Positions 1 through 13,029 of a stretch of 64,000 nucleotides of DNA are shown piece by piece; the first letter of the stretch is position 1, and each line of letters begins with the position of its first letter. Made by a program: the position numbers and the translations under genes. A model generated the notes under the pieces. The model had not been told where the DNA came from, ran no database searches, and worked only from the letters and a program-made list of their open reading frames with translations. This stretch comes from Homalodisca vitripennis (lineage: Eukaryota; Arthropoda; Insecta; Hemiptera; Cicadellidae), in the NCBI RefSeq assembly GCF_021130785.1, contig NC_060215.1, forward strand, positions 116,646,501 to 116,710,500. The letters run 5' to 3'.

Positions 1-1706
1 TTTTATAAATCTTATGCGGGTAATATTACTGTTCTTTACAATTTGGTCAAAACCAGGTACATATTTATTTGTTTACTGAGCACTGTACTACTGTTTTGTC
101 GAAGTATATAATTTCAGAATTTCATGCTCAGGACTTCAGTTTGGAGGCCGAAGAAATATATTAATGTTTCAGGCCTGACATTGCCAAGAAAACGAGCCGC
201 TTTCAAATTTGTTTGTTTTTTTTTACCGTAATCAAAGTATTTTATCAGGAATACAAAAATAAAAAGTTTGTTAGTATTTCTTAAAACGATAGAAATTATA
301 AATGTAGTCGAACGTATCTTTATTCGTATCTTTGTTTTGCCATAAACTCTTGACATCATAGCAAAGCAAATGGTAACATCGTCATTACTATGTTGTTATT
401 AATGTTATAAACATTATATTTTTCTTCTTAACTCAATAAATAAGATAACAAACATTCCATACCTTACATGAAACATCCATGACCTTACGAAACATTAAGA
501 TTACCATCACATTAAGAAATTTTGATCCTGTGTGTCTTATAAGTTATCTGTTTGTTATTTTTCTACTTGTGTGGTTTTTGTTTCAATACAAATTTTGCTA
601 CCAAAATTAAAAGGACACCATTACTAACAAGTTGAAATATTTGTTTTTGTTTGTACCCGAAAGCTACTCTTTTAATAACCGTGAAAATTCCAAGAGTTGG
701 CCATGAATCGTGAGCATTTTATATTTATAACATAAAAACTATATACGAAAAATGAAACGTTTCATATATATGTAAGTATGGCTTTTTATTTGTTTTCATC
801 CCAACAGAAATTGCCTTACGTGTTTTATATAAGTTTTGAGACACTCTGTATAATATACCAGCGAACAGTGAGCGAGTTTCAGACTAAATGAGTAGAAAAT
901 GCGTCGTAAAATATGTGAGATTCTGATAATAGTCATGTTTATATTAAAGGCTGTTGGATGTATACAAATATCGTTATAAATGTCGATACAACATTAAAGG
1001 ATACAACTATAAAGACGTTGTGAGGAGTTTATTGATCTCCTCTAATAAAACTACACTTTGAATCGCAAATAGCAAGGCCTATAAACCTACAGTAATAATA
1101 AAGCAATAAAATGTAGTTCTCAGAAGTATTTCAGATATGATGCAAATTCATGTGAACCGTATCATGTTATGCTAATTATATTTGTTTATGGCCGCAATTG
1201 TGTTTTATTATTCAGCTATGATGTCGTTAATATTTACTTGACCAATATAGTACTGTATTAGCAAATAGAGACTGAGTCTGAAAGGTCACGTAGTCGTTTC
1301 GCACGCACGCACCCTCACACTCACGAATACAGAGCATTTGTGGGCAGCCCGGTTTTCCTGCCGCTTTTCATCCCGTTATATTCAGTAACATCTTATACTC
1401 ATAAGTAAGAAATTCTCTGTGGAAATTTCGTTGCTTTGTCTCATTTCTCACGTTGTGATGATTGCGATCTATATATACTAATCACTTTAGGATAAAATTA
1501 CAAATAACAAAATTCTGGTTTTGATTGGGGAAGAGTACTAGGTATCTGATAGGACCTAAATGTGGCCGGTCCTAATCTCTTGCACTTGTGTGTGGGGGGG
1601 GGTCTGTACGTGTGGGGGAGGGGTGTGAAATTACCTGTGCCCAGCCGTACTCCCTATTTGATACTACTATAATTCCCATTCATCCCAAAGATTTTAAAGA
1701 GCTTAC
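1..1706. other. ACE-like gene intron 3, no recognisable feature
   Basis: AT-rich sequence after the exon-3 donor. I searched the minus strand for the expected next M2 exon and saw none. A G-run and GT-rich stretch lies at about 1590-1625. No other gene or repeat is evident. Confidence 0.5.
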
Positions 1707-1803
1707 CTGGTTCAAGCCGCAGACCGCAGCGCAGAGGCTCGTTGTACGCACAGATGGTTGCGCTGTTGAAAATCTCCAACATGTCGTTTATCACGCGATT
1801 GTA
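1707..1803 (-). CDS. Ance-3: ACE-like gene, third coding exon
   Basis: A 97-nt exon. The acceptor TTTTTCAG precedes TAC (1803) and the donor CCAG precedes GTAAGC (exon end 1707, phase 1). It encodes YNRVINDMLEIFNSATICAY, then NEPLRCGLRLEP plus the first base of the next codon. This corresponds to the M2 segment with a Tyr-Asn, a conserved Cys and L-E-P-(D/E); a phase-1 G fits an Asp or Glu codon completed by the next exon. Residues 240-271 of the predicted protein lie here. No later exon (WKGWRD-type region, HEMGH zinc motif) was found at 1-1,700, so the catalytic domain must lie left of the window and catalytic competence cannot be judged. Confidence 0.78.
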
Positions 1804-2815
1804 CTGAAAAATATTGTTAAGTAGTGAGTGAAACTTAAAAAACATCAGCTTCGCGAGGTCTAAAATATTTTTTTTTATAAATATATTTTTTTGTTTTAAC
1901 TGTGAAGTTTTATTTTCAAACAACATATGAGACTATTGTGAAACGCTATATGTTTGTATTTGCTTTTAAGACACCACTAAAATTGTAAAAATTATCTCTC
2001 CACTTCCTTTCAGTGGCGGATTTACTAATAGGCCCTCTAAGCCTAGGGCTACGGACCGCTACTGACTAGTGTCAACACAAATGCAGACGTTCTATTTGAG
2101 AATAGATCCGACTGCATATTAGGAACATTATTATAAAAGAAAGCAAGAAAAGTTCATGTATTGACTTATATTGTTTACATTGTTACTCACTAATGATTTC
2201 CTCATCGTTTCTTCGCGTAGTTATCGAAAAGTATGCACTTTCTTCTAAAGGACTTCTAATCCAATAAAAAATATCTTTCGTAATAGAACAATTGCCAAAA
2301 AACTCTTTTATTTTTTAGAGGTACCCACAAATTCTTTCCGGCATAAGTGCCTAAGAATTCCGACACTGTTTTTAATTCCCAAGTAATGAGTATACAAACC
2401 AATCACAGTTGAAAAACACAAAGGAACTCTATTAGATAGTAAGTAACATTAGATTAATAAGGCTTATACAAACACAGAAATAAATGTAATCACCGTTATA
2501 ACAATTTTGAATTGCAATGTTTGGAAGCGCAATTTTCAAGTTACAAACCAGTTCAATAAACTAAAGTAGTCCTAAAACGTTTATATAGGTACATAATGTT
2601 CAATTGTTTAGTTATTATTGATTAAACATAAAATAGTGACATTTTATTTAAAATTGCCCTAAAAACCCAAAAGTTACTTAAGTGCTTAAAATATGTACAT
2701 ATTTAATTACATGGGGCAACACTGGAACCCCTTTTTACTTCCGACAGGACATATGTAGTGATTTTATCTATTCGTGCAACATAATTTCACATCGTGTTAC
2801 CAAATAACTACTAAC
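1804..2815 (-). other. ACE-like gene intron 2
   Basis: A 1,012-bp phase-0 intron bounded by GTTAGT (2815) and TTTTTCAG (1804). It is AT-rich and I see no repeat or reading frame of note. Confidence 0.7.
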
Positions 2816-2974
2816 CCTGTCCAGCTGATCTGGGGGGAGGGCTGCAGGTCCGATGACAGCCAAGTGCCGCAACTGCCGCCAGAGATGTGGGTCTCCTACT
2901 GTCCCTCGTTCTATCTTCGACACCAGAGTGCGAACCCGCGCTTGGAACTCGGAGTAGGCCAGTTGAGCTCTCAG
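2816..2974 (-). CDS. Ance-3: ACE-like gene, second coding exon
   Basis: A 159-nt, 53-codon exon in phase 0 at both ends. The acceptor is TTTGTGCAG before CTG (2974) and the donor is AGG before GTTAGT. It encodes LRAQLAYSEFQARVRTLV and ends with a conserved peptidase-M2 motif, AALPPDQLDR (human ACE domains have a similar AALPP segment). It joins the first exon in frame as VEA|LRAQ and the next as LDR|YNRV, so three separate open segments together reproduce the order of the M2 N-terminal helical lid. It is GC-richer than the surrounding DNA. The intron separating it from exon 1 is 33.8 kb. Confidence 0.8.
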
Positions 2975-3539
2975 CTGCACAAATATTATATTTTTACTAA
3001 AGTTCTGCAATGATTGCAGAAGTGCTGTTCTAACTACTAAAACACAACGTTACCGTTTTCTGCTTAAAACGTGGTTTAAAATCTAAGAGATGGACTTCAA
3101 AATATAAATTAAATACTATACTGGATGTTTTAATAAACATTATGTAACGTTTGATAACCTCTCTTTTTTAGTGTTTTGAAAATAAGACTTTATTACTCTT
3201 AACTTACAATCAGTCAATGTTATGAATAAAGGGTTCTACTAATAAAACTTCTTAAATTAAAAGATGCTCGAGTGTTTTTCAGACAGGCCAATTCCGATAC
3301 GAGATGCAGTAGTTTGGATTTTGTTTGCAACACAACTGATTTAATAAGCTCCTAGTTTTATAATCAATTTCTAAGTGAGATAAAAATACTTTTTCCTTCA
3401 AGAAGTTCCATAAAAGCACTTGTACTTGACTTTCTTTTATTCATGGTGTTACCTTTTTATTTTATATTCTTTAATGTATAGAGTTACTGTATTTTGTATC
3501 TGTATCATAAAATGTACCACAAAACTATTTTTTTATGAG

Positions 3540-3736
3540 AAGGCGATCCCCTTATTCTGCCCGTCCTCATGGGCCACTGGCCTGTACGAGGATCTTAAGA
3601 GGGAGAGTCGATACAGTACCAGGTCGATGTACTGATAAAGGTTGTACGTTCACAGACAGGATTTGAACCTGCGCTTTATCTAACTCGAATCCAAAGCACG
3701 ACATCTTAGACCGTTCGACTATCAGCATTCCCACAT
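3540..3736 (-). repeat. tRNA-derived SINE, copy 1
   Basis: Minus-strand reading gives a tRNA-like head: box A TAGTCGAACGG (3721-3711) and box B GGTTCAAATCC (3669-3659), the two internal RNA polymerase III promoter elements. A body containing the complement of TGGGCCACTGGCCTGTACGA follows at lower coordinates. Two other copies in this intron share the head and body in the same order and orientation. The tail and target-site duplication are unclear. Confidence 0.7.
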
Positions 3737-5066
3737 AACTAGACATTTATAATTGTACTTTATATTAAAAATGTATCTGTATGATTTATCTATTTTATTT
3801 CTGATTTTCTTGTTTGTATCATGACACACAAATGTCATAAAGTTCTTTTTGGGATTTCTTGCCACACAAATATTTTGGAAGGTGGATTTTAATTTAAGTT
3901 TTCATTTATGCTAGACTCACAGTTTTGATTTTAACTTATTGAATTTTTTTATGCAACCTAGGCACACTGCTATGGATAAATGTCACAATTATTAATAATT
4001 TTACTAATTTATTAGGGATGAAAATAAATTCATTAATACATTTATCAGAAAAACATGTTTTACAAATACTTTACTTCAATACTAGAAATATTATTTTGTT
4101 CAGACATGTGTTTGTTGTATTTTTCAGTTCAATGCTTGACACATTTTTCTGTTAACAGCAAAGTAAAAGAAAAATACTAAGAAACTGGAATGTATAGAAG
4201 AAGAATATAATATAAATAAGTTAGTAAATGTTACCATAAGGAAGCCAAAATAGCGAGAATTCTTCGAAAAGTAATTATGCACGATCAAAAGGCCATGTTA
4301 TTGATTTTAACGGTACTTCTGGGATGTCCCAACAGTGTACACTGCCAATGTGTGGACACCACTCAAAGTTTAAATAACTAAAGTACCTGAGTGTCAATAA
4401 ACACGACCACTTCGCCTGGTTACTACTCTCGCATATCATGCCGGTTAGGTTGTCCCTCTATGTCGAGCAGATCTCCATCACTAGCATCAGATTATACCAT
4501 AACCACCCAATGAAGCAATCGGTTTTTGTTGGGTAATAATTTGATCGTCAAACTTTATATTTATTATAACTCCAGGAGGATATACAGTCGTTTAAAGTAA
4601 AAATGTTTGGGCAATATTTTGATCAGGCCAAATTGCTGAATTTGAGAACGTCAATTTTTACAGTACGTGTATAACTTACTAATAGTACGTGTAAAAACAT
4701 CAGAGATCGGTGTAACTTTTAATAATTTAAAATAAAGAAAGTAACATTCTTTTAGTAAAATTATCCTTTTTTCTAAATTTAAACATGTCATTCCCTTCTC
4801 TCATCTTACATATAAATACAGTCAAAATTTCATATTCTTATCTCCAACCCTTTTCCTGCGAAACTTATTGAAATATGCCTCCAAATAAAACTTCAAATGC
4901 GTCGTTTGTGAAACGCCATGAGTGTTTGTGGAATGATCAAACATTCTTTTTTATTTCTCATGTCTTCGAGGAAAACGTTTTAAATTACCAATAATAATAA
5001 TTTGTATTTAATCTAAATACAAAAATAAAAACCAAACTGATCACTATTTGAGATCAAACCGTAGTT

Positions 5067-5575
5067 AACCTAGGGTTCCAAAAGAAACAGAACTTTCCCA
5101 TGCTGTAGAGGTAGTCTCCATAAAATGTATCCAACCTAGGCTTCTAAGAGAAACAGAGCCTCCCATGCTGCGGTGAGAGTTGACATAAACTATATCGTAC
5201 ATAGGGTTCCAAGGGAAATAGAGCCTCCCATGCTGTAGCTGAAGGTGACATAAACCGTATCCAATCTAGGGTACCAAGGGGAAAAGAGCCTCCCATGCTG
5301 TACAGACAGTTGCCATAAAATGTATCCGACCTAGGGTTCTAAGAGAAACAGAACCTCCCATGCTGCGGTGAGAGTTGACATAAACTATATCGTACCTAGG
5401 GTTCCAAGGGAAATAGAGCCTCCCATGCTGTAGCTGAAGGTGACATAAACCGTATCCAATCTAGGGTACCAAGGGGAAAAGAGCCTCCCATGCTGTACAG
5501 ACAGTTGCAATAAAATGAATCTAACCTAGAGCTCCAAGAGAAACAAAAATTCCATATGTTGTAGAAGCAGAAAAA
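5067..5575. repeat. 65-bp minisatellite with 195-bp higher-order period
   Basis: Seven units of exactly 65 bp are seen: CCCATGCTG recurs at 5097, 5162, 5227, 5292, 5357, 5422 and 5487, with a degenerate eighth near 5552. Three unit subtypes alternate. CGGTGAGAGT recurs at 5171 and 5366, and GTAGCTGAAGG at 5235 and 5430, so a trimer of 195 bp was itself duplicated. Units carry a CCTAGG or CTAGGG palindromic core. It is non-coding and intronic. Confidence 0.9.
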
Positions 5576-8500
5576 ATTTCCTCAGAACGAGGTACTTCAC
5601 CAGTTATCTCACAGTATCCCAAGTACGATCTCAATCAATTAATTTCTCAGTCACTTAACAAGGGAATGTAGCCACTTAATGGTCCAGGGTTATAACCATT
5701 CATAACGGCTTTGAAACCTGTGAGCAAAGCATTACAAATCAGATATACGTATAGATTGAGATACGACACCTAGGTGCAAGGTAGCAGAGTTAAGAATTGC
5801 TTGCTTTCAAATCTTGAAGCCATCCTTTTCCATTTATTCAGTGTGCGTAACAGTATTATGTTGCAGTGGTACGTCTTTCAAATGTCGCTCAAAACAATAA
5901 ACCTGTCTGATGAGTCTATGTATTTCATATGAAACATTACTCAATCAGAGAACAGTATTCTAATTTTCACAGAGTAGTGTCTATGCTTTAATGTCTATGA
6001 TTGATATTAGTGTTCAAAATTTAAATTTTTTCCGTAACTGGTATGGAAACAAACCGATAATGCCATATTCAACCACCCCTTTAGTAAAACACGCCATTGA
6101 CAATGACGGTGTCGTTGTTAAATACAGGCTCTCTGTTGGTTGAAATATCAGTGAATTCTAATAAGTAATGGTTTATTTCCTTCACTGTAACGATAGCTTT
6201 ACACCGAATAATCATTGTAGACCAGGTCTGAGAGCCTCTGATGACTAAGGAGCTAGGTTTGCACGGGCTGGTTACAAATATTATCACTTAACCACAGAAA
6301 GGAAGGTGTGTTTATTGCCTGCGGTTATTTATTGTCTACACGTCAACTCAAGGTAAAGAACTCGCAACAGTCATGAATGGTTCTGCGTGTCACAGTTTCT
6401 TCTTTATTGGTCGTAGTTCAGTGTTTATAAAATCATAAAGTAGATTTGTTGCCTATATTTTACTTTTATGAACACTTATCACAGATTAAAATCAGACTCG
6501 AACACTCATTGTCGCACCTTTACTGTTGAAACCGTGGGAATTTTACTTAGTTACTATTAGTAATATTTAGTAGTATTTTACATAGTATGCAATATTCTCT
6601 CATTGAGTGCGTCTGGCATTTCAATTTGGATTACGTAAGCCAACATAATATCGCCTTTTGAGTATTTTAACTTAATAAAACTGAAACATATTGCGAAGAA
6701 ATATCTCATAGTGATATTCTGTTACAATTGATGTTGCAGTAGTTACAACAGGGACGGTGATTCATAAGTAGAGGTGTGTTAAAGTACGGGAATTATTTCA
6801 GTTAGTTCTAAGGTACGACGCCAGGATGCGCCACGTAACCGTTCAAATATTAGCTACCCGAGCCTCTGATTTCAAATAGAGCTGTCCGGGCACTCAATTT
6901 TGCCGTGCCTCAATTTATATGATTGAATTAGTTATTTATTGTGTAACTAATACAATCAAACTTAATACAAGCACAAACTCACTATATTCCTGATATTTCT
7001 AAACCTTGCCGAGTAATAATAAACTTTTTCTGTAAAAATAAATCTACCCATATAAAATAACTCTCTATCCAAAATAAATCACTATTATAAAGAGTGACAT
7101 TATCATATAATTCCATTGTCCAGGGTTAATTCCTATCAAGTCACAAACAATTCTAAAGTAGTGCCTATACTTAATAACAATTTAAATAGTAAATATTCTC
7201 CCGTATTTCCCACTCATTTTTTGAAATCGAATCGATTGAATTGATGGTGATGATTTGAATTAATATTAACTCAAGATTTAAATAACGTATAGGAAATAAT
7301 GACCATAAATTAGATATTTAAGTTCATGTTTTTTCTCTTAAGCGCTAAATAAATACAGGGAATTTAGCATATCTATTCCCCGAATTAATTTGTTAAGTTA
7401 TACAGCAACATATTCCTAGGATCGGCTTTAGATAGAATCGGTCACAACTATTTCTAAAAGCACCCAATTTATTGTGTGGGCAACTTTAAAATTGGAGCTC
7501 ACCTCTCAAACGTCTACAAATAGCCAAGACTCCCTCAACAATTGCTGTTGTTCCCTTTAATCTTCCAAGTATTTCTTTGTTCCTTGCCAATTTCAACAAC
7601 GTACATAGTTTGTTTATTGTTTATAATATATTTATAACCATTCCAGTGTCTTCTGTCCGCTTTACACTACAAATACGCAAAACAAAGAGTAAAAGCTGCA
7701 TTCCCATACTCTTGCAACTTATTTTGGGTGTATTTTAGCATAATTTTGATTTTCTAGATTAAACATTTTCTTCAAAGCCAATAGACACTTAGAATAACCA
7801 TTTGGGAGAGCATGATCTGTGATGGGTTTTTAGCCTAGGAGACAGTGCACGTGTAGGCCATTCCTGTGTCTTCTGTCTGCTTTACACTATACAGATTATT
7901 TCCTAAACTTGATTTAATAATATCCTCGCACACATCTATTTCCTGTATTGACGCGAAGAATACTGTTTTGAAAAACTTTCAAAGAGTAAATGTTCAAGAT
8001 TTATAATGCACTGGCATAACAATGCGGTCAGTAGTTCCTGCTTTATAATAATAATTGTCTCTAAGTCTGCATAGTGAGTGTTTCACAATTCTACAATTCT
8101 TGAGGGATATTTTTACAAACTGGCATTAGACTTTTTTTTAATTATTTTCAGTATTCGCAAATGTTGGTGTTCTAGTAAAAATTATTCCATAAAAAAGACA
8201 TATAGTTAAGGGAAAAGTGTATTAGACAAACTAATGAAGAAAATTACTTCATTATCCATAGGAACAACTTCTGAATCTATCCGGCAAGAGATCTGAAACA
8301 CTATTTATAAGATTTTGTTAATATAAAATGTTTTGAATGTATGTATTTTTCTATAATTACCAATATCTATCGAATGCAATTAGAAAATATGTCAAGAAAT
8401 TTAAGAGAACTACATTTTTAAATGAGAAAAACATTGTTTTATTGTTAATTACAAGTAATATATGTCTAAGTGGAGTATTACTGCTATGTTATAATTAACT

Positions 8501-11500
8501 AGTTTATTCATCTTAGTTAATTATATATTATTTGTAGTGTAATGCACTTCATATATATACAAGGAGTCCAGCAATAATTATAATATTGAGAAAGAGTTGG
8601 AGCTTCAAAAGGTGGACAGTACCAATGTTGCTTTCATAAGTATTGTGGAGTATCACTTGTCTTTCAGCTTTACTTCTTCGGGCAAAATCTCTCAAGCGTA
8701 TGGAAAACACGGGTCATAATACCACTACGAAAATATAATTAAATAACCATAAAATTATCCATTTCAGTCTCGTGAAAGAATTACCGCATGTTGTACAGCT
8801 GTTACCCGCGCCTCATGCTGTTGCATATTTCGCAACGCACTCCAGAACCGGAAGTTCTCAAGAGAGCTTGTGCAAGACGAATCATACATCCTGGACTGTC
8901 TCGAGTAGTGTCCTCTGCTGTTGACACGCTTCGGCGTCCTAAGGAAAGTCCTGCTACTGACTCACCCCGTGTCCTGCGGAAGCATAGATCCTTGTCTACC
9001 GAAGATTATCAGATACAAGTTCGTAGATGTAGGAGGCGAACACAGTAGTTCTAGCTTTCTCCAGCAGAGTCTGCGTCACGAACCTCTTATCGATGACAGC
9101 CAAAGCCCATTTGTTGAATAAGGCCTAGACGGGTAATTAAAGTGTTCTTTGAGAAAGCTAAGGCCCTTGTGAGCGTTTTCTGGGTTGTGAAACAGCGATC
9201 GTTCATTTTCATTTTATCAGCCTACACATTATGTAAGCTGTTGTTGTTTGCTGGCGTGTTTGCGTGCGTGTTTTTGGGTGTCCGCGTCTTAGGACTCGCG
9301 TTGTGAGTAAATATGTATAAGGATAGGACAAGTGTGAATGTAGTTCAATAAGTGCAGCTGCTGTTTTAGCAATTCGGACAAAAATGTATTAACTTTGAGG
9401 TTACATGTAGCTAGTTATATAAGAAATGCATATTAACAGGATCTCGGGATTCGCTAGGTAATATAATTTTAAACCTTGGTATAAGTATTCGAATAAATAA
9501 TAGATAGAATTCTATAACATAAGTAATACAATAAAAATAGGACAAACCCTACAATATAAAAAAAACATTTTATTTTAGAAAACTACAACAAACCCAAGAA
9601 GGGTGATATAACATAATAAATAGACAAATAATAATATCAACCAATAATTATATAAACAAAATAAAACAGTGCCCACAAACATACGCGGTGTGACAAATTA
9701 CACAGTAAAGTTTCACAAGTTTGATTTTCTGTTTGGTAAGCATAATAGTGTAATAAATAATCAATTAATGTGTTTGTAAAATTTGCCGTGTCAAAAATTG
9801 TCACGGACCCATGCTAGAAGAAAGATCGAAGTAGTAAGTGCTCGGCCAAAGTAAAGTGTAGAACTTGATTTTCATATGGATTAGACAATCGTTTACATGT
9901 TGTTTAATTTCAAGTATGCCATAAAATTTAACAATCCACGTATAGGAAAAATATTCTATATTGCGTAAAATGAGAGGTTTTAAGGTCAAAGAGTAGGGCC
10001 TGTTTCCACAAATTGTATTTTTTTATTCGGCTAATCCTAATTTTTCAGTATGTAAATCACATAGAGCCCCTTATGAATTTAACAACAGCTCACGAAGTCG
10101 TATTGTAAATGGCATTTAAAGTTTAATTAAAGCATACTGACTTACTAAGGTTAAATGCGTATTAATCAATAAGGTCCTATAAAAATGATGTGCATGCTTA
10201 TATTGGACATACCATGATTAATAAAAATATACTGCTTTGGTATCCGAAAAGTACCATTAGAATTATGAGGAGCAAAGAAAATTAGAAATTACGATACAAG
10301 AGATAGCACATATTGCCATTTTATTTTTATTTGGCTAAGCATAAGAGTTTAATAAATAATCCAAAGAAATTTAAAGGATATAGGTATCAAGAAACAAAAT
10401 ATAAAATGCTCCAACGTGAAGTAGCGCCTAGTCGATTTTATTACTCACATAAATAAATAGTAATCATTCAAACTTATTTCACTGTATTTGTAATGAAATG
10501 GTAAAAATTTTAGAAAAAGTTAAATTTAAGTTTGCAAAGTTTACATTATAGTATAGATGTAAGCATAAAATTTTATTATGCATATATCAAGTCGGATACT
10601 CCTGCATGCGATGCATTTGGAGGTTTGTATTAGTAAATAATAAATTTGTTTGAAAAAACGTGATTGCCTGATTGATTTTTAAGCTGCGCTTAGTTAGTAA
10701 ACGACGTACAAGACATAACTCTCTCGCTAGGGATTGTTTCCTAGTTCCGGTTCCAGAGAAGTAGCTATTACTTTGTGTATTCAAAGATGGTAAATTTAGT
10801 TTATAACTTTTTGCAATATTATTATGCTTTAATGGCTGGAAAGTATAACTTTAAGTCCAATCCATTTTTCAAAAATAAAACAAGGATTAATGTCGTTTAC
10901 AGGATGTTTGAGGGCTATTTGCCTTTTTAATGGAAGCCATAATATATTTAAAAACATGCAAAACTCGTCCATAGCCAACATACTGTGTATATTATAACCG
11001 TTGATTTAAATGCGAATTAATTGAATAAATAAATCCATTCATGTACTCCGTGAACGGTCTTTTTTTATTTAAACGTTTTCATAGATAACATTTAAAATGA
11101 ATATCCGAATGATCCAATAAGTCTATCGCTTGTTTTAGACAGAACTGCTCCTAAACCAATTCTATTTAGAATAGCTATATAAAACTAGTATTACCTCTAG
11201 ATGCCTCTAATCATTCCGTTGGGCACCTAAAGAGTTTAGCTTACTCCATGTACTAGGTATAAAAATGTTAAAAAACATTGCTTTTTCTAAAAATTTAACT
11301 AACACACTGAAACCTATAATCCGCAATAACTGTGTACATTTACGGTCATCTCGCTTTTTAAATTATAGATTAATTCAACTTGTAAATTTAATAAACTTAG
11401 GATATAATTCCTATTAGTTCCATCTGACAATACATAATTTGTTTTGTTACAGTATGATTTTTCCATTTTTTATTTTTTACTTTAAAATTTCTTTTTTTAA

Positions 11501-12949
11501 ACCAATGTATATATCCAAAATATGGGTATTTATTTTGTGATAGTTGTATTTCAGAACACTTTACATTGCTACATAACAGCGAATTATTTTTATATTTATG
11601 TATCAGTTTTGCTTTAATACGTTAAACACAACAATGAAAATAATTTTAGTACTTATAATCGTTAGACAAAATGTATAAAGTCGATATTAAAGTACGTCCT
11701 CCAGAAATCTAAAGTTTATTATAGAGTTTTTTAGGGAGACTTTTAAATGAATGGAAATCCTCATAATATTTCCTTTGCAACATACTTATTGAATAATCTT
11801 ATCGTCTCGGTAGAGTTCAAATGCCAGTTCGATAAATGACTGAAATTTAAAAACAACTCCAGTATTTCGCCAATTTCTACTGTTATATTCAATATAATGA
11901 TTAATTTAATAGAGATAAAAGGTACTCGTATGAGTGTGAAAATTGTCTATTTCAAAACCGTGTGATTTAAACAGGCTTGTATTGGTTAATTTAACGGCTT
12001 TATGTAATGACTTCGTTACATAAATTTTATTATTGTGAATCATATTATTGACATAAAGAATAGAATTATGAGACGCCTTGCTTTTCGGAAATTAGCTCAG
12101 GATGTAGAGGTTGTTCCCGATATTCGGAATTTTCCTACTCTGAATGTACTGCCGCTAACTTGATGTTAATAAATACACATAAAAATATAAGTGTTGTTAT
12201 AAGATATTTGCCCCATTTAAAAATTATCAATTGTTCTAAAAACAACAGGGTACTCAACTGAAGTCATGATGAGTATTTAAATTGTAATTTCTGACAAAGG
12301 AATTTGGAAGTCTTACGAACTGCAATGAATTTTTATAGTTGTTTAATAAGTTATGCTTACTCTGTGGAAACTATTTTTGTGAGTTTTGTGATAAGTAGCT
12401 TATACTGCGTTTATGTGTTAACAGTAAATATAACCACTGCACAAAAGAGAGTTTGATGTTAAGATGAATTAATTTGGTGTAACATATGGATCTCCACGTT
12501 TCTGTGAAAATTGTATTCATTAATACACCATAAACGGGGATAGCAGTTCAAATGCTTAGTGTGCTATATAATTAAGGAGGTAACCCCAGTCAGTAACTTA
12601 ATATTTGAACATATTTTAAACTCTTTAATAATTAGTCAAAATGAGCCTATGCGTAATTTAACGTTTAAAAATCATTAATCCATTAAAAATGACTTTATTT
12701 ACAAGCGTTTCTAGGATCTATATCTGGTATTTTTTAAACTTAGCCGATGCAATGCACTATTGCAACTTTTTTATGTAAAAAATAAATTCTTACGCGGAAT
12801 CTTTAAATAAGACAATGAACAAAATTAACAATATGAATAAAGTAAAAGTATTTTCTTAACATGTGCAGTTTAACAGTAAATTATTGAGATTTCTAGTTCA
12901 ACAATCGTGTTATATCAACCTAAAAAGACTTTCTTAATGTTGTTCTTAA
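5576..12949. other. Intronic AT-rich DNA with minor duplications
   Basis: Only weak features. A direct near-repeat CCATTCC(A/T)GTGTCTTCTGT is at 7,637 and 7,858. AAGCATAA(T/G)AGT(G/T)TAATAAATAAT is at about 9,739 and 10,338. ATGAGACGCCTTGC (12,069) recurs as ATGAGACGCTTTGC at 18,364. Otherwise, apart from the 8.8-9.3 kb block, nothing is recognised. Confidence 0.4.
8770..9310. other. Moderately GC-rich unassigned block
   Basis: Base composition is less AT-rich than the flanks. Overlapping short open frames occur on both strands; the plus one contains VLRKHRSLSTEDYQIQVRR and the minus one LAVIDKRFVTQTLLEKA. Neither belongs to a family I recognise, and neither has convincing splice sites. It may be an old transposon remnant. 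Confidence 0.2.
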
Positions 12950-13025
12950 ATCCAGGTCTCGAATTGCACAGTAGCACATCCTCGGGATGTTCTTAACCAC
13001 TCCAGCTCAAATTCGAAATACTATG
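12950..13025 (-). repeat. tRNA-like segment next to LINE fragment
   Basis: The minus strand reads GAGCTGGAGTGGTTAAGA, then GTGCAATTCGAGACCTGG about 30 nt later. These resemble a tRNA box A (GAGTGGTTAAG) and box B (TTCGAnnCC). No complete cloverleaf is obvious, so a decayed tRNA or SINE head is more likely than a working tRNA gene. The LINE reading may also extend into it. Confidence 0.3.
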
Positions 13026-13029
13026 GGAA

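Noticed and set aside
3653..3736. Functional tRNA gene
   Set aside because: Box A and box B are present, but the same head occurs with a common non-tRNA body in three copies, so it is a SINE.
5067..5575. Regularly spaced repeats resembling a CRISPR array
   Set aside because: The whole 65-bp unit is repeated without unique spacers, in eukaryotic intronic DNA; a minisatellite.
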